DNA of 64,000 bases. It comes from Manduca sexta (lineage: Eukaryota; Arthropoda; Insecta; Lepidoptera; Sphingidae). A program made the position numbers and the translations under genes. The notes below the pieces were generated by a model. The model did not search any database. It was given only the letters and a program-made list of their open reading frames with translations, and had not been told where the DNA came from. Shown here piece after piece: positions 1 through 11,590 of the stretch. The stretch covers positions 11,739,826-11,803,825 of the forward strand of contig NC_051140.1 in assembly GCF_014839805.1 (NCBI RefSeq), in the 5' to 3' direction. The first letter of the stretch is position 1. Each line of letters opens with the position of its first letter.

Positions 1-230
1 TTCTTAATCTTAACTTTATTGAACTTTGGATCCGTGCATTACGACATTTTTTTATCACTTATAAATTTTGAAATTGATAATTGATAAAATCATGTTAATT
101 ATTCATGAGTATGTTCTTTTAACATAATAATTACATCGTGATAAGATACAATAAATATGCCCACAAAATTAAAGATTTGATGATCTTTATCCGAGCTACG
201 GATTTTTTGGACTATATATTCTGTAATAGC
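1..230. other. AT-rich DNA, no gene seen
   Basis: No reading frame with recognisable protein character, no RNA gene and no clear repeat. It leads directly into the SINE-derived segment that begins near 231. Confidence 0.6.
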
Positions 231-440
231 ATATAAAGCCGTTGGTCCTGCGCCTGATCCGGTAATGTCGCAGAGGCGTCTCACCAAACTATGAGAGTGA
301 AGGAACAAAGAGTTCACCTCTGTATTACGCACACATTTGTGTACTATATCTCCTGCGTACCTGGCTAATCTCCGTTGAGATTGGCCGCCATGTCCGAAAT
401 TCGGCTAGGAGGACTCATTCATTCATTCATTCATACATTC
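231..440 (+). mobile_element. 5'-truncated SINE (tail/body of the 21.2-kb family)
   Basis: This segment aligns by eye with the second half of the full SINE at 21229-21592. Shared blocks include 'AAAGC-GTTGGT', 'TATTACGCACACAT', 'TATCTCCTGCGTACCTGGC', 'GATATTGGCCGC' (here GAGATTGGCCGC) and 'GAAATTCG-CTAG-AGG'. It ends in a short (ATTC)n array at about 417-438, whereas the 21.2-kb copy has a shorter CATTCATCATT tail. The tRNA-like head and its A and B boxes are missing, so this copy is 5'-truncated and not transcribable from its own promoter. No convincing target duplication could be read. Same-strand orientation and moderate divergence suggest an independent older insertion. Confidence 0.75.
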
Positions 441-1779
441 TATATCATTAGCGTATAATTCGTTATCGCTTACAAAATATATCCTATATATTATATTGAA
501 TAATAAGAATTCTACACTCTTGCAATAACTCTATTCCAATCGGAATTATAATATCTAACGCAGCTCAAAACTAGCGCAGTCACATATCTAGGAGTCGCCT
601 CATGAACAAAGCCGTTGGTAGCCCAAGTTAGTCGCCTCTTCCGACAGACAGTCACGCAATAATGAAATTTTGCAAAAGTATCAAATTCACTGCGCAAAGT
701 GGGGTAATAAGTCTGCGTCAGCGTTAAACAACACATTATTCTGTGTTACTACGCAGTTACGACCAACGAATAGCGGAAGAAACTTAAAAGTAACGTTAGA
801 CATCCTACTTCTACTGAGTAATATACGAATATGTATACTTATTATTACTTCTTTATAATATATTAAATATTTGTTATTTGTAAAATTAACTTTAATTCAC
901 AACGGGTTCCACGCGTTAGTTAAATGAGTTAAAACAACGATCTATAAAAACTGCTTCATCATTGTCTTAGACTTTATAAGTTATCATGTCTACGTATAAG
1001 TTTTGATTGAGTGACAATTTTGTTCTTTTTAAACGTTAAAACATAACTTTGCCTTCGTTGAAGGTCACAGTCACATAGTAAGTTTTAAAAGTTATAATGC
1101 ATGTTGTTGGCGTAGACCAGCCGAACGCTACGGGCTAAAACGTCCTCTAAATTTATTTACAAGCTCTTACGAACTGAGGCGTAGTGACTTCGCCTAATTA
1201 TATTTGAAAAATTATAAACATAATATCAATGTTTTGCCATTATCTAACAATTTATGTAGGTTCGAATAGCTGGCTACGTAACTTCCTTATAAATGAAAAT
1301 ATCCAGGCTCAGGCGAAGCCAAACGGACTTAATAAAGTATTCAAAAATTTTAAACTTACCGTTTCATATAAATAACTAATTTTTACTTTACAAATAGAGA
1401 TATTTATGTAGGAAAGAAAAGTTAATTTTAGAAATGTATGTCTAAGAGAAGGACTAAAATCAGGTTTTACTAACTCATGACAGGCCAGTACTAAATAATA
1501 AAGTGTGTTGGTAGAGTTTTCTATTGCAGTGTTATAAGGGTTTTTTTAATTGGAATTTTATAAATTCTACATTGCATAAAATTTTCTTGAAAATAATATA
1601 TTATAATGCTAGTATCTATAAGTGTTAAGATAGTTATTAATCTCAGCACTCCTTTAAGGTTGACTAGGAGAGAAATTCTATGGCATTAAATTAGACTATA
1701 TTATATATTTGTTTATATTTCATTAATAAATTAATATAAAAAGCAAAAAAAGTTGTTTCAAAAGTTGGCACTACGGAAT
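441..1779. other. AT-rich non-coding DNA
   Basis: No gene seen. Frames in this stretch are short and lack family motifs. Apart from a small TE-like scrap at 612-655, it is unique-looking AT-rich sequence with homopolymer runs. Confidence 0.55.
612..655 (+). repeat. Short LINE-like scrap sharing the TTAGTCGCCT block
   Basis: Positions 627-651 read GTTAGTCGCCTCTTCCGACA followed by GACAG. They match positions 2207-2231 (TTTAGTCGCCTTTTACGACA then GGCAG) with only a few differences. The same block is, from general knowledge, common in the 3' parts of lepidopteran non-LTR elements. Too little is left to name the family, and no boundaries are visible. Confidence 0.4.
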
Positions 1780-2330
1780 CTTTCTTTTCGCGGTAGGCAA
1801 GGGTTTTGTCGCTACCGTTACTGGAGGAGTGAGTGGAACGGTTATGTAGGTTTCACTGGTCTTACGACCCAGTGTCTGTGTTCGCCCGTGAGGACATTGA
1901 ACCGAGCCCCTAACACTACATACACACACCGGTATACCAGCCAGAAGTGCGGAGGCCTGCTTTGGCGCATACGAGACGGCCCCGGGATATCCTGTTGCAG
2001 AAGGATAGCTGCACGGAACCGTCTCTGCGCGATGCGGCCTTGCGGCCCATCTCACTTACTATGGGGCTAAAGGACACCCCGAATTCTGAAAGACGCTCTT
2101 GACATCTATGACAACGGGAGGCCCACCAGTCGCCTGGTCGTCCGTCGCCATCGTCTGCCGCCCTCTCCTTCCTCCCTGCTCGCACCGCGACCCCGACAAA
2201 GGCCCATTTAGTCGCCTTTTACGACAGGCAGGGGATACCGTGGTAAAATGCTTTAGGTGCTCCCAATCCATAGGGCACGGCATCACGGAGCCTACTTCAA
2301 CCAAATCACCTGGCTGGTTTTTCGTGAAAA
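1780..2330 (+). repeat. GC-rich LINE-type remnant
   Basis: A block of clearly higher GC than its surroundings, with abrupt AT-rich flanks. Near its end it has TTTAGTCGCCTTTTACGACA, then GGCAGGGGATACCGTGG, a block I associate with 3' regions of lepidopteran non-LTR retrotransposons. No intact coding frame remains. Several overlapping open frames on both strands (for example 1753-2070, 2059-2304 and 2099-2344) are what GC-rich decayed sequence produces, and none shows reverse transcriptase or endonuclease motifs. A host CpG-rich element is an alternative, but the TTAGTCGCC block, also found at 627-651, favours a repeat. Confidence 0.45.
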
Positions 2331-5300
2331 TTATATTGACTTAAATAAAATGCATAATGAGATAGCTCTTACATTGCATAGGTGATGCACAAAGTGGTGG
2401 CATGAAAGCGTCTCATTAACGTCTTGGCACTTAACAGAGGTTAAGTAGGTTAAATTACGTTGTATGCTAATTTCAAGCTATTCTAGCTAAAGTATCCTAT
2501 CAAAACCTGAAAATTTAAATATGAGTGTCAAAGATTAATATTTATAAGTAAGTAATTATTAAATCAGAATGTCAAAAATACGTGATTCGATGCTAATAAA
2601 AAAAGATTGACGACATAGGTGATTCGATATTAGCCTTGCCTCTTTGATCTAATGTCAGCCCACATATCAAACTAACACAATTGTCGCGATATTGGATCAG
2701 AGTAGGTGCCATGCCGCCGCCCGTCAGTCAGGCTGTTGATCGTTAAAACGCCGAATCATTTTTTTTATAAGTAAAAAAATACTCTCCGCGGACTACGCGT
2801 TACAGTCGGAACAGCGTATTTTAAAAAAATATTAACGACCTTACTGAAATTAGTAAACGAGTAGATATGGAACACGGGGTCAATAGTTTGATTCTCGTCG
2901 ATTATTAGTTGAAATAAATGCATACTCACCCATTCCCCAAAAGACAGTAGCAAAGAAAGCCACGAAAATGCGGCTTCCGGGCCACGGACACAACTCCATT
3001 CCACCAGCTATGCGCTGTCCCATGAACATCTCTTGAATACACTTTCACTTTAAACACAGTATACTTAGTCCATACCGCCTCTTTTGTTTACAGTATTCTC
3101 TTGTTACAAGCTAGTTCGCCACCCACCAACACGCATTCTTTACACGAATTACAGTACCTGGGAACAAATTAAATTTTATTAATAAAATTTATCAATATGT
3201 TCGATTTTCTCGAAAGTTGTTGGATCCATGATATTAAATTTTGATCGTTTTATAATTTTAAAAAAGGCTCTATAGTTGTCTTGACCACCATCAATCCTGC
3301 CAAAGTTATTTTTAAATGGTTTTTTCTGTTGAAGTTGATCTACCCCGGATAGCCCGGAAAAGTTTTTAAATATAAGCTAATTAATAATTTACATTTAAAT
3401 GAAAAAACGTTTTATAAATTATATACATATATAGTAATATAATTATTCTTATAATTATTCTATTTACACTATAGTAATCATTAAATTAAAAAGAAGATAA
3501 TTAACAAATCGTATTACCTAATTTTGAAGTATTTTTTATTTATTTCCATTTACATAGGATTTTGTACTAATTATATATAGTAAAAAGAATTTTTGGGGAA
3601 GCTCTGTATTTGTCGTGTCAGTACCAAAACCCATAAGAATAAAAAAGGAGTTTGAAAGACTTCAAAAATCATTTGAGTCGTTTTTTGTTAAACTAACGAA
3701 AAAATCTTGGATTCGATCATCTGAAGTAATGTATGTCCCCGTGACAATTGTCAAAAATCAATTATACTTAATTCTTTACAACTTGATTATTTTACATATA
3801 TATTTAGAGAAGAATTCGTGACCAAATACCAGTATGAATGAACTAAAACTTTTATTTCAGTGAAGCCAATGTGTTTACAGTAAGAGGAATAACGAAAAAA
3901 TATCATTTGTATTAATATGCGAATTTTATTGAAACCTTGAAAGTACACACGATTCATTAAATAAGTCTATGAGAAAGAGAATCAAAGAAAACTTGTTGTT
4001 TCGACAAAATGTTTATTTGGAGCATACAAATCCATATCGGATAAAGCCTAATAAGATCTTATTTATTTCCTTATTGCAAACGTAAATAAACTGTTAATAA
4101 GACGAGAATAAATTATGATAAACATCCCAATTATTATAACAGGCCAAGTTTAGTCCGCAATATAACTTTTTCTTGTTAAAGTTGTATGTTGAAGGTGGCC
4201 AGTTGTATTTTTTCTTCACATAAGCACGAGAGTTTTGATATAGTTTCTTAAGTAAGACTTAATAAGTCTTCAATTGTCAATTATGAAATATTTTACCTAA
4301 TAGTACCAAAAGCATACCTATTCGGTTTTTATTATAACAAGGAACTTTTATGCAATCAAAATGTAAAAAATTGTATATAAATGCAATTCATATTTGAATT
4401 ATTGCCACGTGCCAAATATTTTGCAGACAAAAGCATTAACTATGTTAGTCAACAGAGTTCTTGTTAACTCATAATTCTTGCGAGTTATGTCTTCATTTCA
4501 TTTATTACCATCTAAAAGTATATTACGGACAATGCTACACAGTGCTACCCTTCAAACCAAAACACATTATAATAATTATTATCCCCACAAATGTTATCCT
4601 AAACTTTGATACTCATAACGAGTTTTATTACGGATATAATTATGCTTCTATTTTACTTTTCGTCTGTTATCGTTTCATATTGTTATGGGCAGGCGGCTTC
4701 CAGAGGTTAAACTTTGTCATAGTTGAAAGAGTTTAGGGTCCTGCGACAGCTGGTAATTCGAAAGTGTCACGAAGACGAGTACGCGAGCGGCAGCTGTCAA
4801 CAATCACATCTGACCAATCTCGACATTGCTCTTTGTCCCTGTTTCCATTTTACATTTATTCGGCGATGGACCTTTCGCAGCTCTTATCATATTGACACAG
4901 CCTGAACGTTTAATCATTCAATTTAGTCCGTCCTTTTCAATATCTGAAAATTTGAGTTATAAATCCCAAATAGACACTCGAAACTCGTGCCTTATATATT
5001 GAGTTCATTCATATTTAATGCGCGAGTAATCAGTTTCTGCTAGTAACGACATCTTGTGTCACCGTGGGATCGTTCAAACACTTAATTGCCTTTATTGCGT
5101 ATTCCATACCTAAAGGTCTTATTTGAGATTATCGTAGAAAATAATTTCGTGTCCTTTAACGTAGCAGCTGTTCAAACCAAGTAAACAATACGACAAACCA
5201 GTTATCGAGACAGCTGGTTTCAAAAAGGCCATTAACTCTAGCGGTGGGGAATATGGGGGTTACCCTTAGACGGTGATTACACGTTAGTCTTGGGTTAATC

Positions 5301-6475
5301 TTGAACTCTCCATTTCGTGGTTAATAAGTTATTCAACTCACCTTAACTAAAACATCATGTCCTTTAGTAACAGTAAGGGAAGTTTTTTTAATGAATCTTG
5401 ACATGTGTTACATCTACAATGATAATGTCAAAAACTATGAACTGAAAAGATAACTCAAATTCGTATCCCTATTAAAAACTAGCCAAAGAAAGAGTGTTTT
5501 ACGACGCTTTTTTCATTCGTTTGCTTAAGATGAAAAATAAAAGTGAAATATAAAAGTAACTATTCAAAAGAGAGTAGTATGAATAATACACAATAGCCAG
5601 TGCACTAGGAAATTGAAATAACCTAATTTTCCTTCTGACAGGAAACAAAAATGCTAGAACCGTTCCGTATCCAACGTCTATGGTTGGAACAAAGAACTTT
5701 TTGAGCACATTTTTCCTTGGTGGTTCTTTTAAATTGTATTTTTGAAGTAATTTACCTGTTATATCATTATATAAGGTCACCCCTATGTCTCTGAAATGTA
5801 GGCAGTAGAGTTACTAGTCCATGACCTGTTTGTTGAGTTTATTTTTATCCATAGAATTATATGATAAATGAACCCATCATCATTATTATATGTAAAAAAT
5901 AATGTATCTTTAAGGGTATATTATTATATTTACAAATAATTAATTAAAGAATCAAATATAAATCACGTCTCAATGCCGAATTTTACACTTCCCTGAAAAT
6001 CTCTACTCTAAAAATAAAATATGTCATCCACGCTGTCATCCACTAATTAGTAACGGCTCTCCTCTTAACATCACATTGACACTCGGCCATTAAACCATTA
6101 CAATACTTTGAGCATCATTGATAATATAAATAAGCTATACTTATATGATATACACCGTTATATCAGTTAAAGATTATATTTTGAAGTTTATAAATACACA
6201 TCCTATATCCATGTTACCCGTTGTATTATCTAACCCGTTGTATTATGTATTACTAACCACCTCACACTATAAATAAACTCCATTTACAGTAGGCAAAAAT
6301 ATTTTTTTCATCAACCGAAAAATGATCTACTACATACGATAGAACCTTTATCAAATTCGAAAAATATGAGTACTGAAAATATAATTAACCTTGTATAATA
6401 AACATGTAATGCATCGATATTCGCACATATTGTAAAGTGTTCCTCATTCAGCTAAAGACAACTAAAAACATACAC
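2331..6475. other. 4.1 kb AT-rich DNA without a recognisable gene
   Basis: Read on both strands. Only short frames without domain motifs are present (for example 3615-3821 plus, 4461-4736 plus and 5499-5780 minus). They are low-complexity and rich in Ile, Tyr, Phe and Lys, as expected from AT-rich non-coding DNA. A weak direct repeat around GTGATTCGAT occurs at about 2583 and 2622. No RNA gene or mobile-element terminus is evident. Confidence 0.55.
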
Positions 6476-6570
6476 GCTGCCCGGCATGCGGGGAGATCAG
6501 TGAACAAAAGAAGGCGACACAAAGAGCAATGGAACACATTTTGCTGAGCGCTCCTCGTCGCACCGTGTTC
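6476..6570 (+). pseudogene. Possible RTE reverse transcriptase relic
   Basis: One frame reads K-A-T-Q-R-A-M-E around 6514-6537. It resembles K-V-T-Q-R-A-M-E at residues 440-447 of the reverse transcriptase frame at 18267-19937. Similarity fades on both sides, and the frame runs into a stop soon after. If real, it is a decayed piece of the post-RT C-terminal region. It could belong with the RTE tail fragment at 7530-7636, but the gap is much larger than in the intact element, so later insertions or a chance match must be considered. Confidence 0.25.
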
Positions 6571-7089
6571 CATATTCTAACGAGATGATATGCCAACATT
6601 TATTCTTCATACTTCATATGAATTGTGCTGCCAATGTATTGTATTTCGCGGCAAAGCGCCAGGCCAATTTATCACAATCATTTTTAAAACTATTGTCTAC
6701 TTTTCTAAGTTTTCATATTTGTTGCAAAGTGTAACGTATAACAAGTGTACTTAGTTTCTAGAAATAGAAAATATTTACTAAAAATAACAATTAGAAAGCA
6801 ATGCAAATCAAGTTATACAACATTATAATTTAATGACTTGAATTGTTTCAAAACATTCACATATACAATATTCTGTTATAATTGGGCAAGCGTGAGTTTT
6901 TTGAATTTATTAAAAGAATTATAAAATATGTGTAAGAGAGAAATATTTAAATTTTTATTGATATAAAGAGTAAAACATATCTTTTATACATGTCACAGAA
7001 TATCATGAACTTAGGAGCCTACATTAGAATTTCTAAAAGTGTAGGTATTTATTTAAAAAGAATTTTTTGGTAAAACTCACTGTACAAAA
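6571..7089. other. AT-rich DNA, nothing recognised
   Basis: No gene, repeat boundary or RNA structure could be supported between the possible RTE relic and the Helitron 3' end. Confidence 0.5.
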
Positions 7090-7168
7090 AGATTTTTCAC
7101 AAATTACTCCTTTCCCGTCTGGCTTTTAACCAAAAATTGACGCGAGCGTAACTGCGGGTAAAAACTAG
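7090..7168 (+). mobile_element. Helitron-like 3' end (isolated terminus)
   Basis: The last 30 bases, up to CTAG at 7165-7168 followed by T, match the 3' terminus of the Helitron at 32488-33489 at 24 of 30 positions. Both have ACGCG-GCG, then a GC-rich stem half, GCGGG and AAAA before CTAG. Helitrons typically end in CTRR preceded by a short GC-rich hairpin and insert between A and T. Here CTAG is followed by T as expected. The 5' TC end is not recognisable, so this is a decayed or truncated element and its left limit is approximate. Confidence 0.5.
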
Positions 7169-7529
7169 TTTATTCTAGGTACAAGCCACACAAAAACAAC
7201 AAATACAATGTGCAATATGAAACAGATGGGTAGCGTTTTCTTCGAAACCAGTCCGAGTTATCCCTACCGCCTTGACGTCATAGGACATATTGCGCGTAGG
7301 TGTTGGGATATCTCTATGATATTAAATTTATCTTTTTCTATTAAGACATTTTTTATCAACCGCTCCCAGCTAATAGAAACTGTATTATTCAGGATGAGGA
7401 CGAGAAAAATGAAGGAACGGAGGAAAATGTTCGTAAACTTATTTAAACACCTTTAATATGTGATTGACTGATAGCTAACAATGAATATATGCCATACACT
7501 TCGCGCCTCAATTTGAGAATTATCCCCAA

Positions 7530-7636
7530 AGGTCGCAGTAACATCATCATTATCCGACTGGAAATCTTTGGGGGAGACTTATAGGTTGTATGTTCAGCAG
7601 TGGATTTTATGTGGCTGATGACGATGGTGATGCTGT
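7530..7636 (+). mobile_element. Decayed RTE 3' end
   Basis: The sequence GGTCGCAG, then TTGGGGGAGACTTATA, TGTTCAGCAGTGGA, TGTGGCTGATG and GATGGTGATG follows the same order as the 3' end of the intact RTE element at 19845-19956. There GGTCGCAG, TTGGGGGAGGCCTATG, TTCAGCAGTGGA, TGTGGCTGAT and (ATG)n occur. It corresponds to the last roughly 35 codons plus the trinucleotide tail. Small insertions and substitutions break the frame, so it is an old, 5'-truncated copy. No target duplication could be read. Confidence 0.7.
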
Positions 7637-10204
7637 TAGAACGTCTAAAAATCCAACGCTTACCCTTATTTTAGTGATTACTACTGTTACAACGAATCAT
7701 AGAGACACATATATGACCAATATTACTAAAACCAGTTTCGAGACGTTGCGCTAACATGCATAGAAAAATAAATATGGATAATGCGGGTTTCTCGCAATGT
7801 TTTTCTTGGAGCGCCCGACGCGCCATGCCAAGGTAGCTAAATTTGAAAACACTGATTCGTGTACACATCGCGCGACTCTGACCTCGTATCCGGAGCAATG
7901 GGTTATCCATTAGGCACCCACTGATCTTGCCGCTGTTACATTTCGTGAAATGCATTAATGATTGCCGGCATACGGCATTTGTTTGTATAGAACTTAGTAT
8001 TCGTGTGAAAGAAAATAAGTGGCTGATTAATGACACAACGGCTTTATAAGCACACGATACGAAGACAATAGACATCCATTAATGTAGTGGCCTCCGCAGT
8101 ACAATAATGAGAGATATTCTTATTGTGATATGTCACTTTTGACATATCACTCTGGGTAAAAATTGAGATTTGTTGTGGTTTTGTATAACCAGAATAAGAA
8201 AGTAAATATTGCTTTATGCCTGTGTTAGCTTAGATTCGTTTTGGTTGCTATGGCTGCGGACATCGGGACGACTATAATTCCTATTGATTTTGCCATAATT
8301 ATATCATCCTATCACGGCTTTAAAAGTTGTGGTATTAATTGAATATGCAATTTCAAAAAGGTCACATGTCTGAAAATGTAAAAAGTTTAGAAAATGGAAA
8401 AAAACTTATTATTTTCTTGTAATTAAAGTAGTGTAAAATAAAAATTTTATTTTATAAAATATATAGAAATGAATATATAATAATTTATTATTTATGACAT
8501 TTGCCCTTTTCGAAATTGCATATTCTATTGCAAAACAGAATAATGCTAAGATGAAATATTTTCTATTTTTTTAGATTTAGTCGGGTTTCCATTTGTGTAG
8601 TAAGTCAAAATTATATGTCCACTAAAATATTAAGGCGCTTTATTCGTAGTTTATTACACTGTACGATTACTACATATCCCGACCAATGTCGACAATTTTA
8701 TCGCTCAATAAGCCACTTAACGCAGGTGAACCACGTAAATGTAGCTTAGGAGCAATTGTTACAAATTAAATGTATTACTAAGCTGTGAGCCTATATCGCC
8801 ATTGTAATAGACAATGAAATTGAAGTTGACATTAGGAGCCTGGGTAAACCGGTTTTCAATTTCCCTTTACACTAGAAGCGTAATATTGTAGACGTAGAGA
8901 TACAATATAGGCTATAGGTAAATTAATATTCAAGATTTAATATATTACACATTTATGATCCTTTGTCATTTATTTAAAAATCTTTTAATAAAATATTAAG
9001 ATTTTTTTAAACGGATTTTGACTATTTTTTTGAAATAAAAGTCTTATAAGATATTTTGTATTTCGACACAAGTTTGTGATAGTCGACGACAGAAAAGAGA
9101 CGGGGATCTTCGGGCCGAAATGTAGGAAGATGAGGTATCGTTAAAAAAGTACACTTTTCTGTACCAACGTGTTCAATATCACCTGAATTTTGAATCTGGA
9201 AAATGATAACTTTAAAAATTAAACAATAGTATATCAATTCTATAACAATCGATTAATATGACAGAGTTCATATTATAAATAAACATTATGATTTCACCAG
9301 AAAAAATATTGAATCTAACTTAGCTAATCAGTTTATTTAACATAATTAAGAACTTGGAAAAGCTAGGAAACTATAATAAACGAAGAAGAAGCTTCTCTTT
9401 TCGTATCACTTAACGCTGTGATATGCGTGTGTATTTTCAAGTTTTCAAATAATATAAATGATTTTTTCTATGGACGTTGAAACTTTCTTAAGACTTTTGC
9501 TACCCACCCTAACCCGCAGAATCTAGTTTACACATTGTCCTTCAGTATAATTTTGTCGATTAAATATTGATACTAAGAATCGTTGTGTGAATTGTAGTAT
9601 AGTGAGGCCAAGCATCATGGTATGGTACCATCTACATAATTCTTGGATAACCTATATTATATTGTTTACAAATGGTAAATAAAAAAGTACTTAATATTAA
9701 GATATTTTTATTTTTAAATAGATATTCCTATCCATATTTCTGATTATTGTGAGTCTGAACTATAGACCACATTAAAATTATTTAAAATGCGAATACTTAA
9801 TTACTTATAAATCCATTATGTTCACATCAACTACGTGATTGTCATTTCATAAATTATTAATTTAGAGTAATGTTAACCCAAAACACCAATCAAAACGGGG
9901 AATGAAACTTATTGTTGAAGTTAAATTGGCCCTGATATTCCATACAAATTCATATTCACGTTGAAATTATTGAAACAATTTTCCGACGAAATTAACTCTG
10001 TTCTATGGCCTATGAATGAAGCATAATAGGTCAATTAAACCATAACATTGCTTAATAAGTAGAACAAAAATATTATGTTATATGGAACAGCGGCTAAATG
10101 TGTGTTATTAGTCATATATATGTCGTAAACTCACTATAAACAAGCGGTCAATAAATGTATGTTAAGCGAATTAAAAACATAGAGCTTAGGATATTGAAGG
10201 TTTT
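7637..10204. other. 2.6 kb AT-rich DNA without a recognisable gene
   Basis: Contains a 134-codon frame on the minus strand (7671-8075) with no recognisable domain, mixed codon usage and no paralogue in the window, so I do not call it a gene. A short perfect hairpin lies at 8125-8150. The rest is AT-rich, with no RNA gene or element terminus seen. Confidence 0.5.
8125..8150. repeat. Perfect 11-bp inverted repeat
   Basis: GTGATATGTCA at 8125-8135 is exactly complementary to TGACATATCAC at 8140-8150, with a 4-base loop (CTTT). It could extrude as a small hairpin. Nothing next to it suggests a terminator or a mobile-element end, and one such hairpin is possible by chance in 64 kb of AT-rich DNA. 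Confidence 0.7.
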
Positions 10205-10651
10205 ATAAAATTCTCGGTTTATATTTTTCCGGGATAAAAAATACCATATATGCTACCCGGGGTCTCAAACTACATGCATACCTAATTTTGTCGAAATCCA
10301 TTGAGGAGAGTTTGAGTTTATCACGTTCAGACAGGCAGACAGATGCGGCTAGGATCTTTATTTTATAATACATTTTTTAGAACTTTTTAAGAGCAACAAT
10401 TACGTCAACATGATTATTGCGTAACTAAACGTTTACGGAATAATTTTCCCCCAATTTTGCAAATTTTTTTGCTGCTCCACTACTATTGCTCATATCGTGA
10501 TGATCAATGAAATAACGGCCAGATATACATGTGTATGGCCTATAGCCTTCCTCGATAAGTGGGCTATCCAATACTAAAAAAATGTTTCGAATAATACTGA
10601 GATTAGCGCGTTAAAATAAACAAACTCTTCAGTTTTATATATTAGTATAGA
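10205..10651 (-). mobile_element. Non-autonomous Helitron-like copy, 3'-truncated
   Basis: Read on the minus strand it starts at 10651 with TCTATACTA (preceded by A), then AAACTGAAGAGTTTGTTT, AACGCGCTAATCTCAG, TTGGATAGCCCA and GGCTATAGGC. It continues with AAAAAGTTCTAAAAAAT and CGCATCTGTCTGCCTG. These blocks occur in the same order in the Helitron at 32488-33489. The TC start after A agrees with Helitron insertion between A and T. This copy holds only one copy of the CTAATCTC unit that is repeated five times in the other element. The GC-rich hairpin and CTAG end are missing, so the 3' terminus is lost or too decayed. There is no Rep/helicase coding sequence. Confidence 0.7.
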
Positions 10652-11439
10652 TAATATTATAATGACAGTTATAACATTATCTATACGTATCTATGTATAG
10701 TATATTAATTCGCTGTATAATTCTGATGTGACAAATATTTATCATAGCAAGTATTGAAAACTTGGATGAAGGAAGTTTCGAAAATACATATAAAACATTA
10801 CTTTACGAAAAATAAAATCTATCGCTATTCGTAATAGCATCGTGATTTTGTATAATATAAATATATACTCCCAAATGTGAAAATAACTTTAAATGTGTAA
10901 ACAAAATTACTTTTAAAATAATAGCAAAAATCAATAAGTGACAAGAAAAAACTTCACTAAGCAAATATTTCGAATATTCGAGTAATCTGCGCCAATCACA
11001 ACTTGTCAGAGCTTGAGCCCGCGTCCAAAGGTCTCGAACACTAATAAATCACGGAACAAAAAGTTCAATTCGGTAACAAAACCTATAGTTTACACGTTGT
11101 TTTAGCTGGGGAATCAAAAGACACATTCACTAGTGGAGCACACTTAAGATAAACGATGTACGGTGGCGGCTGGTGATCACTTGACTACCTCCCGTTATGT
11201 CATCCACTTTATTTTTTACCAACAGATGCTATGAAAATCTCACATTCATGATTTTACACTACTCCAGTACGTACACAACACAAACAAAGGTATAATTAGT
11301 AAAACAGAACCATAAGTTTTTTTAAACGCCAAACAATACATTAATAGTTATAACACCGCGGAACTTTCAGTTACAAAACACTGCATGGTACTGAACTGCG
11401 CTTGTCATTCTTAGACAGATATTAAGGATTGTATTCATA
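10652..11439. other. AT-rich DNA, no gene seen
   Basis: No coding frame or repeat family could be supported between the Helitron copy and the dispersed repeat at 11440. Confidence 0.5.
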
Positions 11440-11590
11440 GATACACGTGTATATCCTATGCCAGCAGGCCAGCATAATTGTGTCGACTATCGAGGGGTAA
11501 TCATCTTTCGTCAGTCGATTATTGGACGCCACTCCACTTACCATCAGGTGCTGTGGGGTCACTTGGCTGTGCTAGTATAAAAAAAAAATA
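11440..11590 (-). repeat. Dispersed repeat with CACCTGATGGTAAGTG core
   Basis: On the minus strand the segment contains CAAGTGACCCCA, CAGCACCTGATGGTAAGTGG and AGTGGCGTCCAATAATCG. The core CACCTGATGGTAAGTG recurs in variant form at 16551, 29152, 42772 and 49521. It is a very common motif in lepidopteran genomes, probably the 3' part of an old non-LTR or similar element (general recollection, not proven here). A short homopolymer run at 11580-11588 borders the unit on the side expected for a 5' junction of the minus-strand copy. No coding capacity. Confidence 0.6.

Noticed and set aside
7671..8075. 134-codon minus-strand open frame
   Set aside because: No recognisable domain, signal or family resemblance, and no splice or promoter context. 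One frame of this length can occur by chance in a 64-kb six-frame scan, particularly in this slightly GC-richer stretch.
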